DNA of 64,000 nucleotides from Cladobotryum mycophilum (GCA_036429605.1 JAVFKD010000010.1:620001-684000), one strand, 5' to 3'; numbered from the stretch's first letter, positions 12,431 to 25,288 are shown. Program-made: numbers and translations. Notes: generated by a model from the letters alone, not told the origin.

Positions 12431-13909
12431 GTTGTTAGTGGAGGAGGTTTAACAAGGTGATGAAGGCAATGCGGACTGATTGAAGGATATTCCCATCCCC
12501 AGAAGCAAGCCCATTAGCTCTTCTTATATATCTTATTCCTGGAGAAAGTGATTTTCACCGCCCACAGCGTATTACCACATCGTGTCCAAAATTTGGATCC
12601 TATTGTCTCAATCCACTTTGCTAACTGCCATAAGAGCTTAGCTCTTCGCAAGCAACTCTCATCGGTGACTATCTGCGTCTAGTTCCCCGCGCCGGCAGAG
12701 GCGATGGGCGTTTTTGCTACTTCCTTTCGGACCAGCCGAGGCACGTCCACGGAGCCGAAAGGCGTTGACTAGCTGAAAGAGGTTGTTACTCTGAGTTTCT
12801 GGGCTAGGCACGGAACGGCCAGTCGGGAGGACTTCGTCCCATACGCGTATTGCTGTTCCCCCCGATAAACCGGCCCTCATGCAATCATATTGAATCATAC
12901 TCTACTACCCCATTACGCAGTACAAGCCGTCTGACTCGTTCCTGCGGCTAGAAAGAACAGTTGTCGATGCAAGAGAATGGAGGCAGCTGGAAAGCTGTAA
13001 CGGTGGCTCAGATGTCTCACATTTAATGAGACAAACCTTGTGCGTGGCTCGATCATGATTGGATGCGTATTATTCTACCTACCCGATTAAGAACGCTTAC
13101 AACCCACCAGCGGCACACTGGCATCCGGTGGAGAAGCGCTGCCCCGGGCAAGTCGTAGTATTTTGTACGCTGTGACTGGCGGTGTTTTATTTTCCCCTTG
13201 ATCGGTCGGTCTCATCCTCGTATCTACGTTATCAATCAAATCATATGGGCCATGTTGTGGTTTTTCGGAGTCATATGCTGCACACCAACCTTCCCAACAT
13301 ATCTTAACCCCACATCAAGGTATTTGTAATGTGTTAAAACTAGGTAGTTGGATGAGGTGACACGGATGTCGGTGCAGCCTGTGTTGGCCATATGGCTGAT
13401 GAGGTATATCGTGAGGATGTATAATGCCTGGGGCTGCATCTCTGCTCTGGTTCTGAGTCAGTATTGGCAGGCGTAAACTCATTGTTCACCACTGAGACCC
13501 AGGTCCATCATTGCAGCTGAGTCCACGAATCCTGATGCGATTGTGGGAGCGCAAGCTCAAGGAGTAACCTGGGGACTGCCAATTATATAAAGAACGTTCC
13601 TAGACCGACACGACAACATGGTATAACTGACAGCTGGTAGCTAACTTGCATAAAGGGATAGGCAGACTACATCCCCGTTTGGTATGGTTAAAATCGCGGC
13701 TCACAGCAAGAGGGGCCGACGTTGCAAATCCACATCCTGATCCTTGACAAGGTGGCTTATTTACTATACTAGGATACAGTAACGTAACCGTTGTTGTATT
13801 GCATGTACCTATAACACTCGGTTTGCCGGTACACAGAGCATCCCTCCCCTCCTTCGGATTTATTTGTCAAGCCGTTGCTGGCCCGAGCGAACGGGACGGG
13901 CCGATCATG
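12431..13909. other. Intergenic, nothing recognised
   Basis: These 1.5 kb lie between the lipase start and the methyltransferase stop. The part next to 12430 should be the lipase promoter. I see no domain, tRNA or repeat. Confidence 0.5.
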
Positions 13910-15122
13910 TCACTTTGGGATTACCTGGATGATTGAGTCTGCCCGGCGAGGCATGTAAGTGCTGATGCGTACCGCCTGAAGACCAGCGGCATCGAGTAAG
14001 CTATGCCAATCATCGACGGTGCGCTCACGAGAGCCAAGACACGACATCATGATCATGTCTAAAGAGGTCGAATGCCAGTGAGCGTTGACGTTGGGCATGA
14101 TGATTTCATCGATCAAAATCTGTGACCCAGGCGCGAGTGCGTCCTTTAGGTGACTGAGAATGGCGATGGCCTTCTCGTCAGGCCAATCATGTAAGATGTT
14201 TCGCAAGTAGTAAAAGCGGGCGCCTTTGATAGGCTGTTCTTTGAAGAAGTCATGCGACGTAGCCTGGACACCGTCGAGGGGCGACATATGTTCCAGAGTC
14301 TGTGGTAGGTCCTGGACAACAAGCCTCTCGCGTAGCTGGGGGAAAGCAGATAGTAGTGCGATACACTGATGACCGAATCCACCGCCAACATCAACGAGCG
14401 CATGAGGGCCTGCAAATTCTCCCAACTCCTTCTCAAAGGGAAAGGCAGAGAACCATGGCACAGCTGCTTTGGGTTGGGCCGACATTGTTTGCTGGAGGGG
14501 CTCAAAGCGCTCCGGCTGCGTCGGAAGCCAACTAAACATGGGTAGGTCGGTTTGGAAGGCCCTTTGCGCTGCTGTTTTTGCTGCATCATTGATATCTTGG
14601 TACTTGGTCTCGGCGAAGAAGCTCGGTAACACCTGTAGGGCCGGTCCAACATTCTCAAAGGTGTGGTAGATGGTGCCACGATATCCAGGCTCGGCCAGAA
14701 TCTTTGTCAGTTCATTGGCCGCAAACTCATCCTTGCCAGTTTCCTGTATCTGTCCAACGGAAGCCAGATACCTGAGAACGCGACCTATGAGAAGCATTAA
14801 CCTGAAGCAAATGACAATTACAAATCGTGGCAGATGTACGTGTGAAGAGAAGTGCAGCTCCCGTCTTGGCGGATAACCCGGCAACACTGACAGGCTGCCC
14901 ACTTTCTACGAGAATCTGATAGATCTGAAGGTCCTCCGCAATGCGCGCAAACGTGATCTCAAGATGCATGTAGGCAAAACGGTTGTAAGCATCATGCGGC
15001 GTTTCAAGTCTCAGCTGGAGGTTCTGCAAGGCGTCTCGTGCTTTGCAGCGGGCCTCATCGCTCTGGTTAGCAGCTTGGTAGAGACACTCTACGAGGGCGT
15101 CTATGTCTGTATTGGCGGCCAT
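13910..15122 (-). CDS. SAM-dependent O-methyltransferase (plant/fungal OMT family 2)
   Basis: There are two exons, join(13910..14784,14840..15122), with an intron of 55 nt; the spliced protein is 385 residues. The N-terminal third is the helical dimerisation part (..LLFTRRVLRYLASVGQI..). The catalytic domain has the SAM-binding loop VDVGGGFGHQ and the NILHDWPDEKA segment, whose His is the usual catalytic base. It ends with LIDEIIMPN and a C-terminal helix. These enzymes methylate hydroxyls of polyketides or other aromatic secondary metabolites, as in sterigmatocystin-type pathways. No polyketide synthase, P450 or pathway regulator lies within this window, so the substrate cannot be guessed from context. 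The start at 15122 gives the standard length. Confidence 0.9.
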
Positions 15123-17891
15123 TTCTTTGCTTGTTAATTCTGAGAAACTGGAAGATTTGTTGAGAAATGCACCGTTTGAAGGTCGGGTTTACTGCTCCAT
15201 CACCACGTCATAATGAGGCCCGGGAACGAATAGGTTTAAGAACCCCTCTCCATCGACTTTTGGCGAGCAAAACCCCAGCAATTGCTATAAGTGGTACGTC
15301 TATTCGCGGTTGGTAGCAAGACGCCAGACTGCCTGTTTACGATCTCCAGGGCTGTCTAGCCCATAAGAACCTTAGTAACCCTGAAGGATTGAACATACTG
15401 GTGTTGGGGTCTAGAGCTCCAATCAGCTACAGTAATGCGACACCGTTCATACTGTAAACCGGGTATATAAACCCTCATCTAGTAATATTTTTCTAGTTCC
15501 TTTGGCTAGGAGTTCTCCATTGATACTACACAGGCGATCTCAGCATCTTAATCCGGTTCCGAATCAGGATACGGCGAAGGAGAGGGGGCGGAAGATTCAT
15601 GGATGTGTGTATAACGCGGGGCACCCCCACCAACAGACCTGAGTTCTTGATGAGCAAGAAACGCAGGAGAGCCATCCAAATGTTGCAATTGATAGCAATC
15701 ACGTATAATCATTTAGTAAGTAGCCAGAATTTACTACCATTATGACAGCTCACATACTCTCCTCTCCACCACGGATAGTGCTTTTAACAACAGCTATTAG
15801 AGCACACCACCAGCCTTGAGCATCCTTCAATCAGCTGCGCCTTGGATCCACACTGCCAGTATCCCTGCAGCTAAAGACCTCGCTTAGAGCTACAGTGGGG
15901 AGTGTACCATCGGCGCACTGGGCGAGCTGGCTTGTCTCCTGCAGCACGTGGTAGGTAGCAAGCTGTTGCTTGGCTCAACCCTCGTCTGACTTTGTAGTAC
16001 TCGGCATTCTTGGGAATGTTTGCGAACTCGCCAGCCCGGGATAGGCTGGGCCAACTAGCCTCCTTATCAAGACACTAGCTGGCCGCATCACGAGAGATGG
16101 ATGTGCTTTTCGACTGATCCTACCTGGCAACGCCAAACTAGATGTGGCATTCACCTTGCTGAGGATGTTAACATTCTGTGCACTACATACGTCTCTATCT
16201 TCGCTAGCCCTCTTTGGAATTCGCATGGCAACGCTACACGTTGGCAGCATTGATACGCTTAATGAGCAAGCGATTGGATGGACGGCTGTGTAATTATTAT
16301 TACTTTATCTAGGCAGTGTTAAATGTTTATAGATATATACTTACCACAGGTGCCAACTTAAACAGACGGGAGTGGGCCGTTATTACTGGTAGGTAGGGCA
16401 GTTGGGCATTGGTCGTACCCCACGATGCTCTGTGATGTTCTAAATCTGTGAAAATGCCATGGTTGAGCAATCTCTTTTTTTGTGCTTCTTCCTCTTGTGC
16501 CCATCTCATCTCCCTCTAGTTGGAATCATGAATACGGACAGTCCTTCAAGTAATTATTATGATGGGTAAGATGGGAGATGGAGAGCCCACATACCTTCAA
16601 TAGCCTTGCCAACCAGCACGGCGCACAGAAAACTCAAGCCAGTGAAACACCAGCCTCTTCCTATTCTTTTCCATCAAGGTGGGTATCAAAACGGCTACAT
16701 TTTTTGCACCTAGTTTATGACGCAAATTAGTTAAAGAATATGTTTCAGCTGCCCATTGAAGGACGAATGCAGAGAGGGAGGCTGTTGTCGTCACCAACAA
16801 CCAGCGACGGCACCACCCAAGACGGGACCAAGAATGAGGCTGCGCTGTGGGTGGAAAAGAAACAGGGACACTGTAGCCCTTCAACATTCCGATCCTCCAA
16901 TCTGACACACTACGGGACGGGTTTAAGATAATTCAAGAGGCAGCGGGGGCCAAGTGAAGACAAATATCTGTCATAGAACCACCAACCATATATCTTATTG
17001 ATGAACAGCCAAACGCCTAGACAATTCGGAGAAAAAGTAGGGCTTTATACTTCTTGGGCAACGACGAAGCATCGACAAGCTAAGGAGAGTGCGCAATACT
17101 GTGGCGCGACTGGAGTATTCTCTGTTGCTTGCTTTCTCCAGGATGCAGGCTTTTGCATCTCCAATTGACTTTTCTTTATGGATGTTACGTTGGGTATTTC
17201 TTTAAACGCTTTGTCTCGTGAGAAGTCCTGTGAGACCGGCCCACACTTGACTGATGAGGCGATAGTCATCGTGGAGTATGATGATGAGCATGTAGCTGTA
17301 TCTAATTAAGAACTCACAAGTGTTCATCTCGCTAAATCGAGTTCACAATGCTGGATTGGTATGTATGGATGTTAGGTAAACCCAGGCATGTAATTCCATA
17401 GACATTGTTGACCGTCTTGGTCTAGGTTACCGCCCTGTATTTGATAGGAACATGCTCTCCCACATGGAAGACAATTCACAAAGTATCTTTTCCCTGTTGA
17501 ATGGATACCCGGCCGTTGGGGATAGCCGTATCACGGGAATTTGATGCGGCTATCACTGCACGAGAAACAGTACGCTTGTCCCACATGTTACCGCATTGAG
17601 CAGAAGCTGGCGCATATTTGAGTGTATTATGTCGATCGACGTGTATATAATGCTCAAACTCTCTCGTTTTGAGCATTCCAGGAATAATGGCTGCTGCCTC
17701 GCTGCGAGTGATAGCTCTGTATAATTCCGGCTCACACCGGATTAATGGCATTGGTGTTTGCTGGACGACAAAAGCTTGCTGACTGCAATATTCTTTTTTT
17801 AAATTACAATATTGATGTGAAGCAAAAATAATTTTAATTGTGCTTCACTTCTTTCTTTAAGCATCAATTAAGTCGCCTGCAATTGTCCGTG
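15123..17891. other. 2.8-kb region without a recognisable gene
   Basis: Only short overlapping frames are present on both strands. The left end should carry the methyltransferase promoter and the right end the promoter of the Atg22-like gene. Nothing repeated or structured was noticed. Confidence 0.45.
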
Positions 17892-19840
17892 ATGTCGGCG
17901 AGTAATGCATCAGGTGACAACCTTTGTCCCCATGAATCTACCAAGGATAGGCCAGAGGTCTACGAGGCTCCCGCTCAGATTTCCGGGGATAGACAAGATA
18001 CCGACTGCAGCGATACTGATGCACCCATAGCCACCAAGAGGGCTCTCTGGGGATGGCTCATTCTGTGTTTCTCTGTAAGTGACTCTTCGCCTTGTTGCAA
18101 CTATGATTTGACGAGGAAGATCTGCTTACCATCTCTTCGCGACATGACAGACCGGCCCCACGAGTGGTATGGTAAACACCTATGTCACGGCTAGCATTCA
18201 GTCAGTCGCAAACGCCGTTGGCCATATTCCAGGCACGAACATGCCATGCGCTAGACGCGGCACCATTCGTTGTGTCGTGAAACTTGGTGGGGGGAAGTCG
18301 ACTACCTCAGTTATTTGTAAGCAAAACTCTTTGTGTACTGTATGAGAAAAGTTGGTGTCATAGGCTAATCTCGTCTGTTTGCCAGACTCTATTTGAGAGC
18401 CATCAGTAGAGCCTGTGAGGGCGTTGTTTCAATCTTGACGGCCGGCGTTGCAGACTACTCCAATTATCGCAAGCCGATGATGATGGGCTCAATCTATCTC
18501 TTTGGTGTGCTTGCATTGCCTTTTGCTGGTCTTACTGGAAGCTCATATACCCACCTCAACGCTCTCTCTACTCTATACATCTTGCTCACGGTCGTAAGCG
18601 GCATGTATTCGGTCATTGAGGGGTCCTATGTCCCCATTTTCATGCGTTCGGCGGGTTGGATGGACACTCCAAAAAGGTTGAACACAGCTCAAAACAGCCT
18701 TGGCGATACGGAGTACCGAAAGGCTTGGATCAAGGGAAGTCGTGTCAGTGTGCTGGGCATGGTGTCGAGTAACGTTGGTGCTCTGGTTGCACTGCTCATT
18801 GGCGTGATCATTACGTATGGACGCGGTAGTTATGTGAAGGAAGGATACTTCAAGTATGTTTGACCTGCAAATCTTCATTCCAAGATTCTATACTACGAGG
18901 AAAGTCTACTAACTCAGGCACATAGTTTTTTGCTGGCAATTACTATCGGAGGTTGCTTGACCAGTAAGTGAGCTCATCAATTCCTGGTATTACTACTAAT
19001 AGGCCATCGCATCTTCATAGTTGTCTTTGGCGTCGTGGGACAAATTCTGCTTCCAACAATTCCTGGTAAACCACGCCCCAAGGACAAGGGCTTACTTCTC
19101 TTGCCATTCCAGACATGTAAGTTAACAGTTGTGATACTAAATCGCATTTGCTCATTCTAATTTTTCTAGGGTTCATACTTCTCGGCTCTATTCGCCACTA
19201 TCCCAATGCATTTAAGCTCTGTTTCGGTTGGATCTTATGGTATACGGGTAATAGTAACTTCATGTCCCTTCTCAGTGCGCTCTTCTTGGAGGTAACTGGT
19301 ATTCAACGTGGCAGCGGAGTTTATACCGTCAACAGTTTCATGATGGTCATATTCGCTTGTATGGGATCTCTTTCCTGGCTATTGGCATTCCCTTACGTGC
19401 GAATGTATGTCAAAAATTGGGCGTATCTCTTTCTGGGCGTGAACATCCTATGCGTCTTCTGGGGCTGTTTGGGAATAAGCTCAAACATCCCCATCGGATA
19501 CAAGCACCAAGCAGAGTTTTGGGTCTGTCAATTCCTTTTTATGAGCACCAGTAGTGCCCTACGATCGTTGAATCGTGTTATGTTCTCATCACTCATACCA
19601 AAAGGATCAGAAGCCCTCTACTTCGGCCTAGAAATTACCCTGGACCTTGCAACTGGGTGGGTCAACCCACTGGTTCAGGGTGTGATTCAAAATCGCACGC
19701 ATAACTTGCGGTTCCCCATGATTCCAGATATTCTGCTCATGCTGGCTGCGTTGGCTCTCTATGTATGGACGGACTTGGAACAAGGCATCAAGGATGCAGC
19801 GACACCATTAGAAACCTCGCCTCTAATTAGTGAGGCTTGA
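17892..19840 (+). CDS. atg22: Atg22-like vacuolar transporter (one missing base in exon 2)
   Basis: There are six exons, join(17892..18074,18151..18316,18386..18853,18926..18963,19021..19116,19170..19840). All introns are GT-AG. The protein has about twelve hydrophobic segments. It carries landmarks of the autophagy-related protein 22 family: ASIQSVANAVG, LYLRAISRACEG after the second splice, and GLEITLDLATGWVNPLVQG near the C-terminus. Yeast Atg22 is a vacuolar amino-acid exporter used during autophagy. The exons join in phase everywhere except exon 2. There the family-like segment VDYLSYL is reached only if the G6 run at 18289-18294 had one more G. With that base, exon 2 also ends in the phase exon 3 requires (SYL-LYLRAI). 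The start at 17892 is preferred over an upstream ATG at 17838, which adds a short extension unlike the family. Confidence 0.85.
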
Positions 19841-20267
19841 AGTATTTCACCTCCACAGTCTACTTGAAGGCTGGGCGCTCTCGTCCACCTATCCTGAGCT
19901 TTTAACGCGATGTTGGATGGTCAATAGCACTGTGGAGGTTGCAATCGGGGTCTGGAAAGACCGCAGGATGCTGAGTGGCTTACACCCCCGCAGAAATAGT
20001 GATGGGCATCCTGCAGCTCAGGGTACGCGTTGAATCGAGAAAACACAATGACTGGCTGGCGAAGCAATCTGGCACTATTTGATTGGTATGTAAAGATGAT
20101 TATTTACGTTATCGTTACGTCACAATATTGACTGGAGAATTGAGCCGCAAAAAATATAAATGAGGAGACGAGAACCGTCCTGTACTCAGATAACGACAAC
20201 CCACTGCGCCTTTTTTTCCCCCTCCCAACGGATTTCTACCCTCCATCACGCGTTGCAGTAGTGAACA

Positions 20268-21087
20268 ATGTCCTACGATCTCACAGATTCGGGCCTAGAT
20301 GTGACGAATGAGGATTGGCTTCATGATTCCTCTACGGCTTCGTCGCTCGAATGGGACTTGTTCCTAACCGATCGTGAAGAGGAAGATCAGGATGGTATTT
20401 ACGTCGACCCCATGCATCACAGCCAGCAACCTGCCAACGGTTTCGAGCCCATGCCTCTGGGTAACACCGAGGCTATGTTCGAAACAGCCCCCGACGTCGG
20501 TTATGAGAACCAGTTCCTATAGAGTGCTGCCTCGCCTCCATTAGATATGGAACCAACTGATGGGCTCGTTGAGCAACAAGCTGATGCCGAGACACCTTGG
20601 CAAGAAGTCACGGAGACGACGCACCATCTTGAGATACAGATTCATTCTTCGAAGGAAGGATTTAATGGAAAGTTTGAAGTCGCAGAAATGCCTTCGTACA
20701 AGCATTATCCTACTTCGCCAGATGGGCTGTACCATTGTCCAGAGGAAGGGGGAAAGTGCGAAGTCGAGAGTAGAGGCTTTTCGACGAGGGGTGAATTCAG
20801 GTACTATTCTCCGGTTGGCAAGCCAAAAACATGAGTGCCATTCTCTGACTAGTCCCAGAAAGCATATGAAGACGCACTTCAAGCCTGTCCAGTGCCCCCA
20901 TTGCCCCCATACCGCGGCAGAGCAACGGGACATGCGTCGACACGTCGAACATGGGCATCAAATTTGGGCGGCAAGGCACTGGACGGTGAAGACCAAGTTC
21001 AACTGCGGTATCTGTAAGGAAAAATCCTTTACACGGAAGTGCGCTTTGCAGAAGCATCGTAAACGGTTCCATAGTACTTCTGCTTAG
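20268..21087 (+). CDS. C2H2 zinc-finger protein with in-frame TAG
   Basis: The reading frame is join(20268..20800,20859..21087), 254 codons, with a 58-nt intron. The N-terminal half is acidic and unstructured. The C-terminal half has three fungal-type zinc fingers: a first one split by the intron (YHCP....GEFR|KHMKTH), a second CPHCPHTAAEQRDMRRHV, and a third C-x2-C...H-x4-H ending at HRKRFH. It is probably a DNA-binding regulator. Codon 85 (20520-20522) is TAG, in frame, followed by 162 open codons. The simplest ancestors are CAG (Gln) or TGG (Trp). I tested an intron ending exactly at that AG (20461-20522), but it leaves the wrong phase. If TAG is a true stop, the upstream 84-residue product has no zinc finger and the fingers would need the ATG at 20547. 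Confidence 0.7.
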
Positions 21088-21197
21088 GCAGCTTGGCAAT
21101 AGTTTTCATAGGGTAGTAAATCTCCTTTCTTCGTCAATGATGGTAGCATTCTTTTCTGTGATTTTGCTCCTCCATGTGGCCAAGACTTTCATGTCCC

Positions 21198-21219
21198 TAG
21201 TAGTAGTAGTAGTAGTATT
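21198..21219. repeat. Short (TAG)n tract
   Basis: A few TAG units followed by TATTATTTA. It is the same unit type as the long tract at 3171, and lies in the intergenic stretch after the zinc-finger gene. Confidence 0.7.
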
Positions 21220-21519
21220 ATTTACGACCTATTTTCATGTCCCTATCGCATAAGTAAGAAGTGTAACATTAGTTCATTTCCCCAGGGTACATCTCTTGAT
21301 TATCACGGCCCACCATTCCATATCGTTGATATACACTTTTACAGATATAAGGAAACTCCTCCACTGTCTGAATCGGACTCTCCAGCTGCATCATCTGGCG
21401 TTGCATGGCCATTGCCCAAGATTTCGGCTTCTGGTTGAATGAAATCACTCGAACTGGAGATCAAACCCTCTGTTCCACAGAAAAATTAACTTTTTGTCAA
21501 GTTAGAATTCAAGCAGTCA

Positions 21520-22982
21520 CTAACCATTGGGGGAGAAGGGATTCGCATGCTGGAGTGGCACAGATTCTGTCAACCCAGTCTGAGAGTCCGGGTGCCAAGG
21601 AGGAGGTCTTGAGGACCGCAAAATTTGCGCAATCGCATCTTCTCGAATGCTGTCGGTGATCCTGATCATGAGATCCCGCTGGCGATTGGATTCTACGTCT
21701 CCTGCTTTGAATTCTACCACCAGTGGTGGTCCCCAGCTGATCCAAACCTTTTGGTGAGACTCTGGTATGACCATGCGGGCTGGATGATATTGGAAGTATA
21801 ACTTGCAGCAAAGACAAGCAGGCTTGCTGCAAGCTATGTATCGATCGTCGTCTACAAAACGCAGTCGGTTCTTGTAGAAGTGCTCGAGAGCCTGTATTTC
21901 TGCGTGCACTTGCGGCTGGCAGCGTGGGTACTCGTTCAGGAAGGCTGCAAACCAGTCGTCTCGGTGGTCCATATTGAGTAGGACGCGCTCAATCTCTACT
22001 CTCTCTGGGTTATCCTTCTTCAGCATCCGGTTGATGACTCCCTTCATCGTAGTGCGATTATCTGGCACTGGCTGTGGGACAGAAAGGACCTTGTCAATCG
22101 GATGGACCTCACAGTCAAGTATGTGATGCATATCATGCGCATCCTTGATGAGTTGCCTGTGTGCACGAATGCGATAGGCTAATCGTCCAACGTAATGCCT
22201 GACACCGGCAAAGGAGCTCCTTCTTCCTTGTGGACCTTGTCGGCGCAGCTCTGCATCTGCTTGAACGCTGAGCCTCTCCATGTAATTAGACCTGGATGCT
22301 TCGTACGCAGCTTGACAGAGTGTAACATGGTCATCATGGTGGGTAAGTGAGTCTAACCACGTCGCAAATTGCTCATCTTGATAGAATTCAGCATCATACA
22401 TCAAACAACAGCCGTGCCTGTGAGAAAATAAAGCCTACCTTCATTTTCACCTTGCCTCTCAAGTATTTCTTGAGATTCTCTAATGGCCCGCCGTAGACAT
22501 GCTACTTGATCTTTGCATCGACGGGCCGCAAATCCCACGCAGTCATTCAAGAACTCTCTTTCGTAAAGTTCTCTCCTCTCCTCGGGGATATTGATCAGTC
22601 TACTCAAGGAGAGTAGCGCAGCTCGGAGAAAGGTCGGTACTCTATTATCCTCTCTATTTACTGCGACCCATATCTTGTAACGGTCTTCAGCGTCTTCAAG
22701 ACCAAGGGCTGTACAGGACACTCCTCCCTTGCCGAAATCGCAAATATAGGCGAGATTCCGGAGGAATCTTCGTCGATGCAACTCTTCATCATTGACATCT
22801 TCGGGGTGAGATGTGTGATCTCCACGAGTCTGTCCGAGAGTATGAAGAAGGAACAGCGGCTCGTAAAACCGGTGGAGAAGTTTGCGGTATTGACCCAGTC
22901 TAGGGCCTGGTCGCTCCGGCTCGGCGGTGGGTGGCTGCTGGGTGTTGGGTTGGGCCGACCCTGAGATGTTTAACGAAGACAT
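21520..22982 (-). CDS. OTT_1508-like deaminase family protein
   Basis: There are two exons, join(21520..22376,22439..22982), with a 62-nt intron that contains a CTGAAT-type branch site. The spliced frame is 467 codons. The C-terminal half has the cytidine-deaminase-fold zinc site. HAE in PQVHAEIQALEHF would give one zinc ligand plus the proton shuttle, and the Cys cluster CSKPACLCCKLYF would give the others. This combination is typical of the fungal OTT_1508-like deaminase group, whose substrate is unknown. The N-terminal half is helical and has no motif I recognise. I chose the start at 22982 (MSSLNISGS); the frame is open further to 23099. Choosing the AG at 22377 rather than the nearer ACAG restores the frame and avoids an in-frame stop. 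Confidence 0.85.
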
Positions 22983-23830
22983 TTCAAAGTAGAGGATTCG
23001 TTTGAGAGCCGAGCATGGGCTAATCAAACCCTTGTCCTCTTTTCGCACTTGAACGCGCAAAAGCCGTAGTTTGGGGCTATAAGATGCGGGCGGCCACACC
23101 TGTCCTTTGAGGCGATTTATATATCAAGCGTCTTCCGGTTTAATTGTAAGAAGTCTTTGTTGGTGAGGTATTGTTTCTCCCCTTCATCACACTTGTTGCA
23201 CGAATAAATATGCCGTTGACTGACAGATGAGGGGCCAAGGTGGGATGGGATACCCACTTATGCAGGAGGCCCGCCGTTCTCCACAATCCATCTACAGATG
23301 AAGAGCTGACACATTTCCAGGGCCGTCGGGTTGGATTGACGCTAGTATGACATAACTATGCAGAGGCTATACGTATCATGCAATTGGAAGGCTTGTGTTT
23401 TTACTACATAGATATACTCGCTATTTTCCTCTAAAGAAATAAAAGTTTAAAAAGCTGTTATGCGCAGAAGAGCAATTCCAAACCCTCTCTGTTGTTCAAC
23501 TGCTCAATTTTAATGCAGCTACATAGGGGAATGCCGCAGAGGTTCAATTCACCAGCATTATAGAGAAACTAATACTTACCAGAACGCCACAAAGAAATAA
23601 TAAACAATACACTACCACACAAGCAGTGTCAGAGGAAGGAAGAAAACAAAGCCAGGTAAAGCAGATGAGAAATAAGTATGGTTTCGCTAACACCCGTCTT
23701 CCCGGCGTTAGATGACGATGCGAGCCCTGCCCTACACGCCATGCAAATCAGGATTGATGGTGATGATAACTTGAGGGGACTCCGCGAGGTAGCTATGCGC
23801 ATAATTACATAAGAGGAGTACAGCAAAGGA
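22983..23830. other. Intergenic, nothing recognised
   Basis: Promoter side of the deaminase gene. Base composition becomes AT-rich towards the right, where the decayed helicase begins. Confidence 0.45.
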
Positions 23831-23833
23831 ACC

Positions 23834-24954
23834 ATGGTGAACATCAACGCTCTTAAAGCCTTGTTTCTGGAGATCCTCGGGGCTACCGACATTATCTACA
23901 CCACCCCCGCCTTCTCTGCCCATGAGCCATACAAGGACTAGAAGAATAAGCTGGCCAGGGCTATTGCTCTAGACAAAGCCGGCAACCTGAACCGGGTATG
24001 TATTAGTAGGTCGACTGCTGTTGTCCGCGGTGCTGCAATGCAAGGACTGGGTTTTTAGTTTATGCAAATACGAGAAAGGAAATATCCTAGATACTATAGT
24101 TACTCTTTATCTAAGAGATTCAACACAAAACGGTATCGTAGCTATAATAAAAATAAAAAAGTAAGATAGAATAATAAGATAAATAAATGTCAGAAAATTA
24201 ATAGCTATATAAAGTAGTAAATTAGAAAGGTTAATTAAGGCTTAGAAGCTTAGGAAAAAGTCACTTTTTATATATATCCTGACTATTCATTTATATAAAC
24301 AAAGCGATAGCATTGAATCGGGCATACAGAAACCATAGTAAATCCACTAAACCTATGAGAATGAAATAGCGGAGTTAAAGATATATGTAATATATGCTTG
24401 CAGCCTGGAGGAAGCACTAGACTCAATTGAAGGTGAAGAACCTTTATACCAAGCATCTAGCCGCTGCTAGAGAACAATCTACGGGAGTTCTAGGTTCATT
24501 GTCCAGACGCGCAGGTAATAACAGATAAAATCACAAGATCGAAACGTAGCCTAGACCAGGTTAAAATTACACGAGACTTCCTGGCTAACTTTATCAAGAT
24601 AACTAGGGGGTAGACGCTACCGATATTTGTGTCATCTTCTTCTACTGAGCTAACCTAGATGTCTGCAATCGCATGCGCAAAAAGGAAAACTACCGCGTAC
24701 TAGACCGTATGCCTAAAGCCTATACTATCAACTCCTTTCAAGGCCAAGAGGGCAAGATCTCGGTCGTGATAATAAGCACCAGAAGCCCCAACCCCGGATT
24801 CACGGGCCAAAAGAACCGTCTCAACGTGGCGCTCAGCAGACAGACAAGTGGGTTGGCTGTGTTTAGTGACATTAATGTGGTCGGGCAGATGGTGGACAGG
24901 GATGGCAAGCCCAAGAACAGAGCCAAGAACAGGGGCAAGGAGAGGCAAGAGTAA
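23834..24954 (+). pseudogene. Relic of a superfamily 1 (Upf1/DNA2-like) helicase
   Basis: Two recognisable pieces lie in the same orientation. At 23834-24000 the plus strand reads ..EILGATDIIYTTPAF.. then, after an in-frame TAG, ..LARAIALDKAGNLNR. This resembles the Walker B region of fungal SF1 helicases, with DK where DE is expected. At 24673-24954 there is a clean C-terminal block with TINSFQGQEGKISVVIIS and GQKNRLNVALSRQ, the motif V/VI region of AAA_12 helicases. Between them lie about 650 bp of AT-rich, stop-filled sequence. The parts are too close for an intact helicase, so the gene is a deleted and mutated remnant, probably of a mobile or repeated helicase family. Confidence 0.7.
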
Positions 24955-24974
24955 TTAATCGGAGAGTTAGCAAT

Positions 24975-25055
24975 TTGAGCATTGATCGCATCGGTCACAT
25001 TAATCGCGTTGATCGAATTGATTAAATTAATTGTATTAATTAACATTATATTCTT
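24975..25055. repeat. Degenerate short tandem repeat (ATTRAT-type)
   Basis: A run of related 9-12 base words built on ATTGATCGC/ATTAATTG lies between the helicase relic and the left end of the pogo element. It translates on the minus strand as repeated Ile-Asn, but I see this as low-complexity DNA, not a gene. Confidence 0.6.
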
Positions 25056-25116
25056 AATTGATATATTCTTAGTATATTATAGTATATTACTAAATATATC
25101 ACCATAATAACTACTA

Positions 25117-25161
25117 ACGTAATCCATAAGCGAGTGGTACACACAAGCGAGTGGTGCACCC
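25117..25161 (+). repeat. Left terminal inverted repeat of the pogo element
   Basis: Matches the reverse complement of 26956-27000 with one mismatch (G versus A at position 40). It contains two copies of AAGCGAGTGGT. Confidence 0.92.
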
Positions 25162-25288
25162 CACCTAGTACACCATTTAGAAGAAAATAAAACCAACTCT
25201 TCGTAGCTTTTTTCTACGCCCTTCTATTAAAAATATATTAAATAATTATTATAATAGTATTAGATAAAGATGTACCTTTCTTACCTTC

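Noticed and set aside
13910..15122. Secondary-metabolite gene cluster around the O-methyltransferase
   Set aside because: No synthase, P450, transporter or pathway regulator is linked in this window; one enzyme is not a cluster.
20461..20522. Possible 62-nt intron that would remove the TAG of the zinc-finger gene
   Set aside because: Ends are GT..AG, but the join shifts the frame and soon meets a TGA, losing the fingers.
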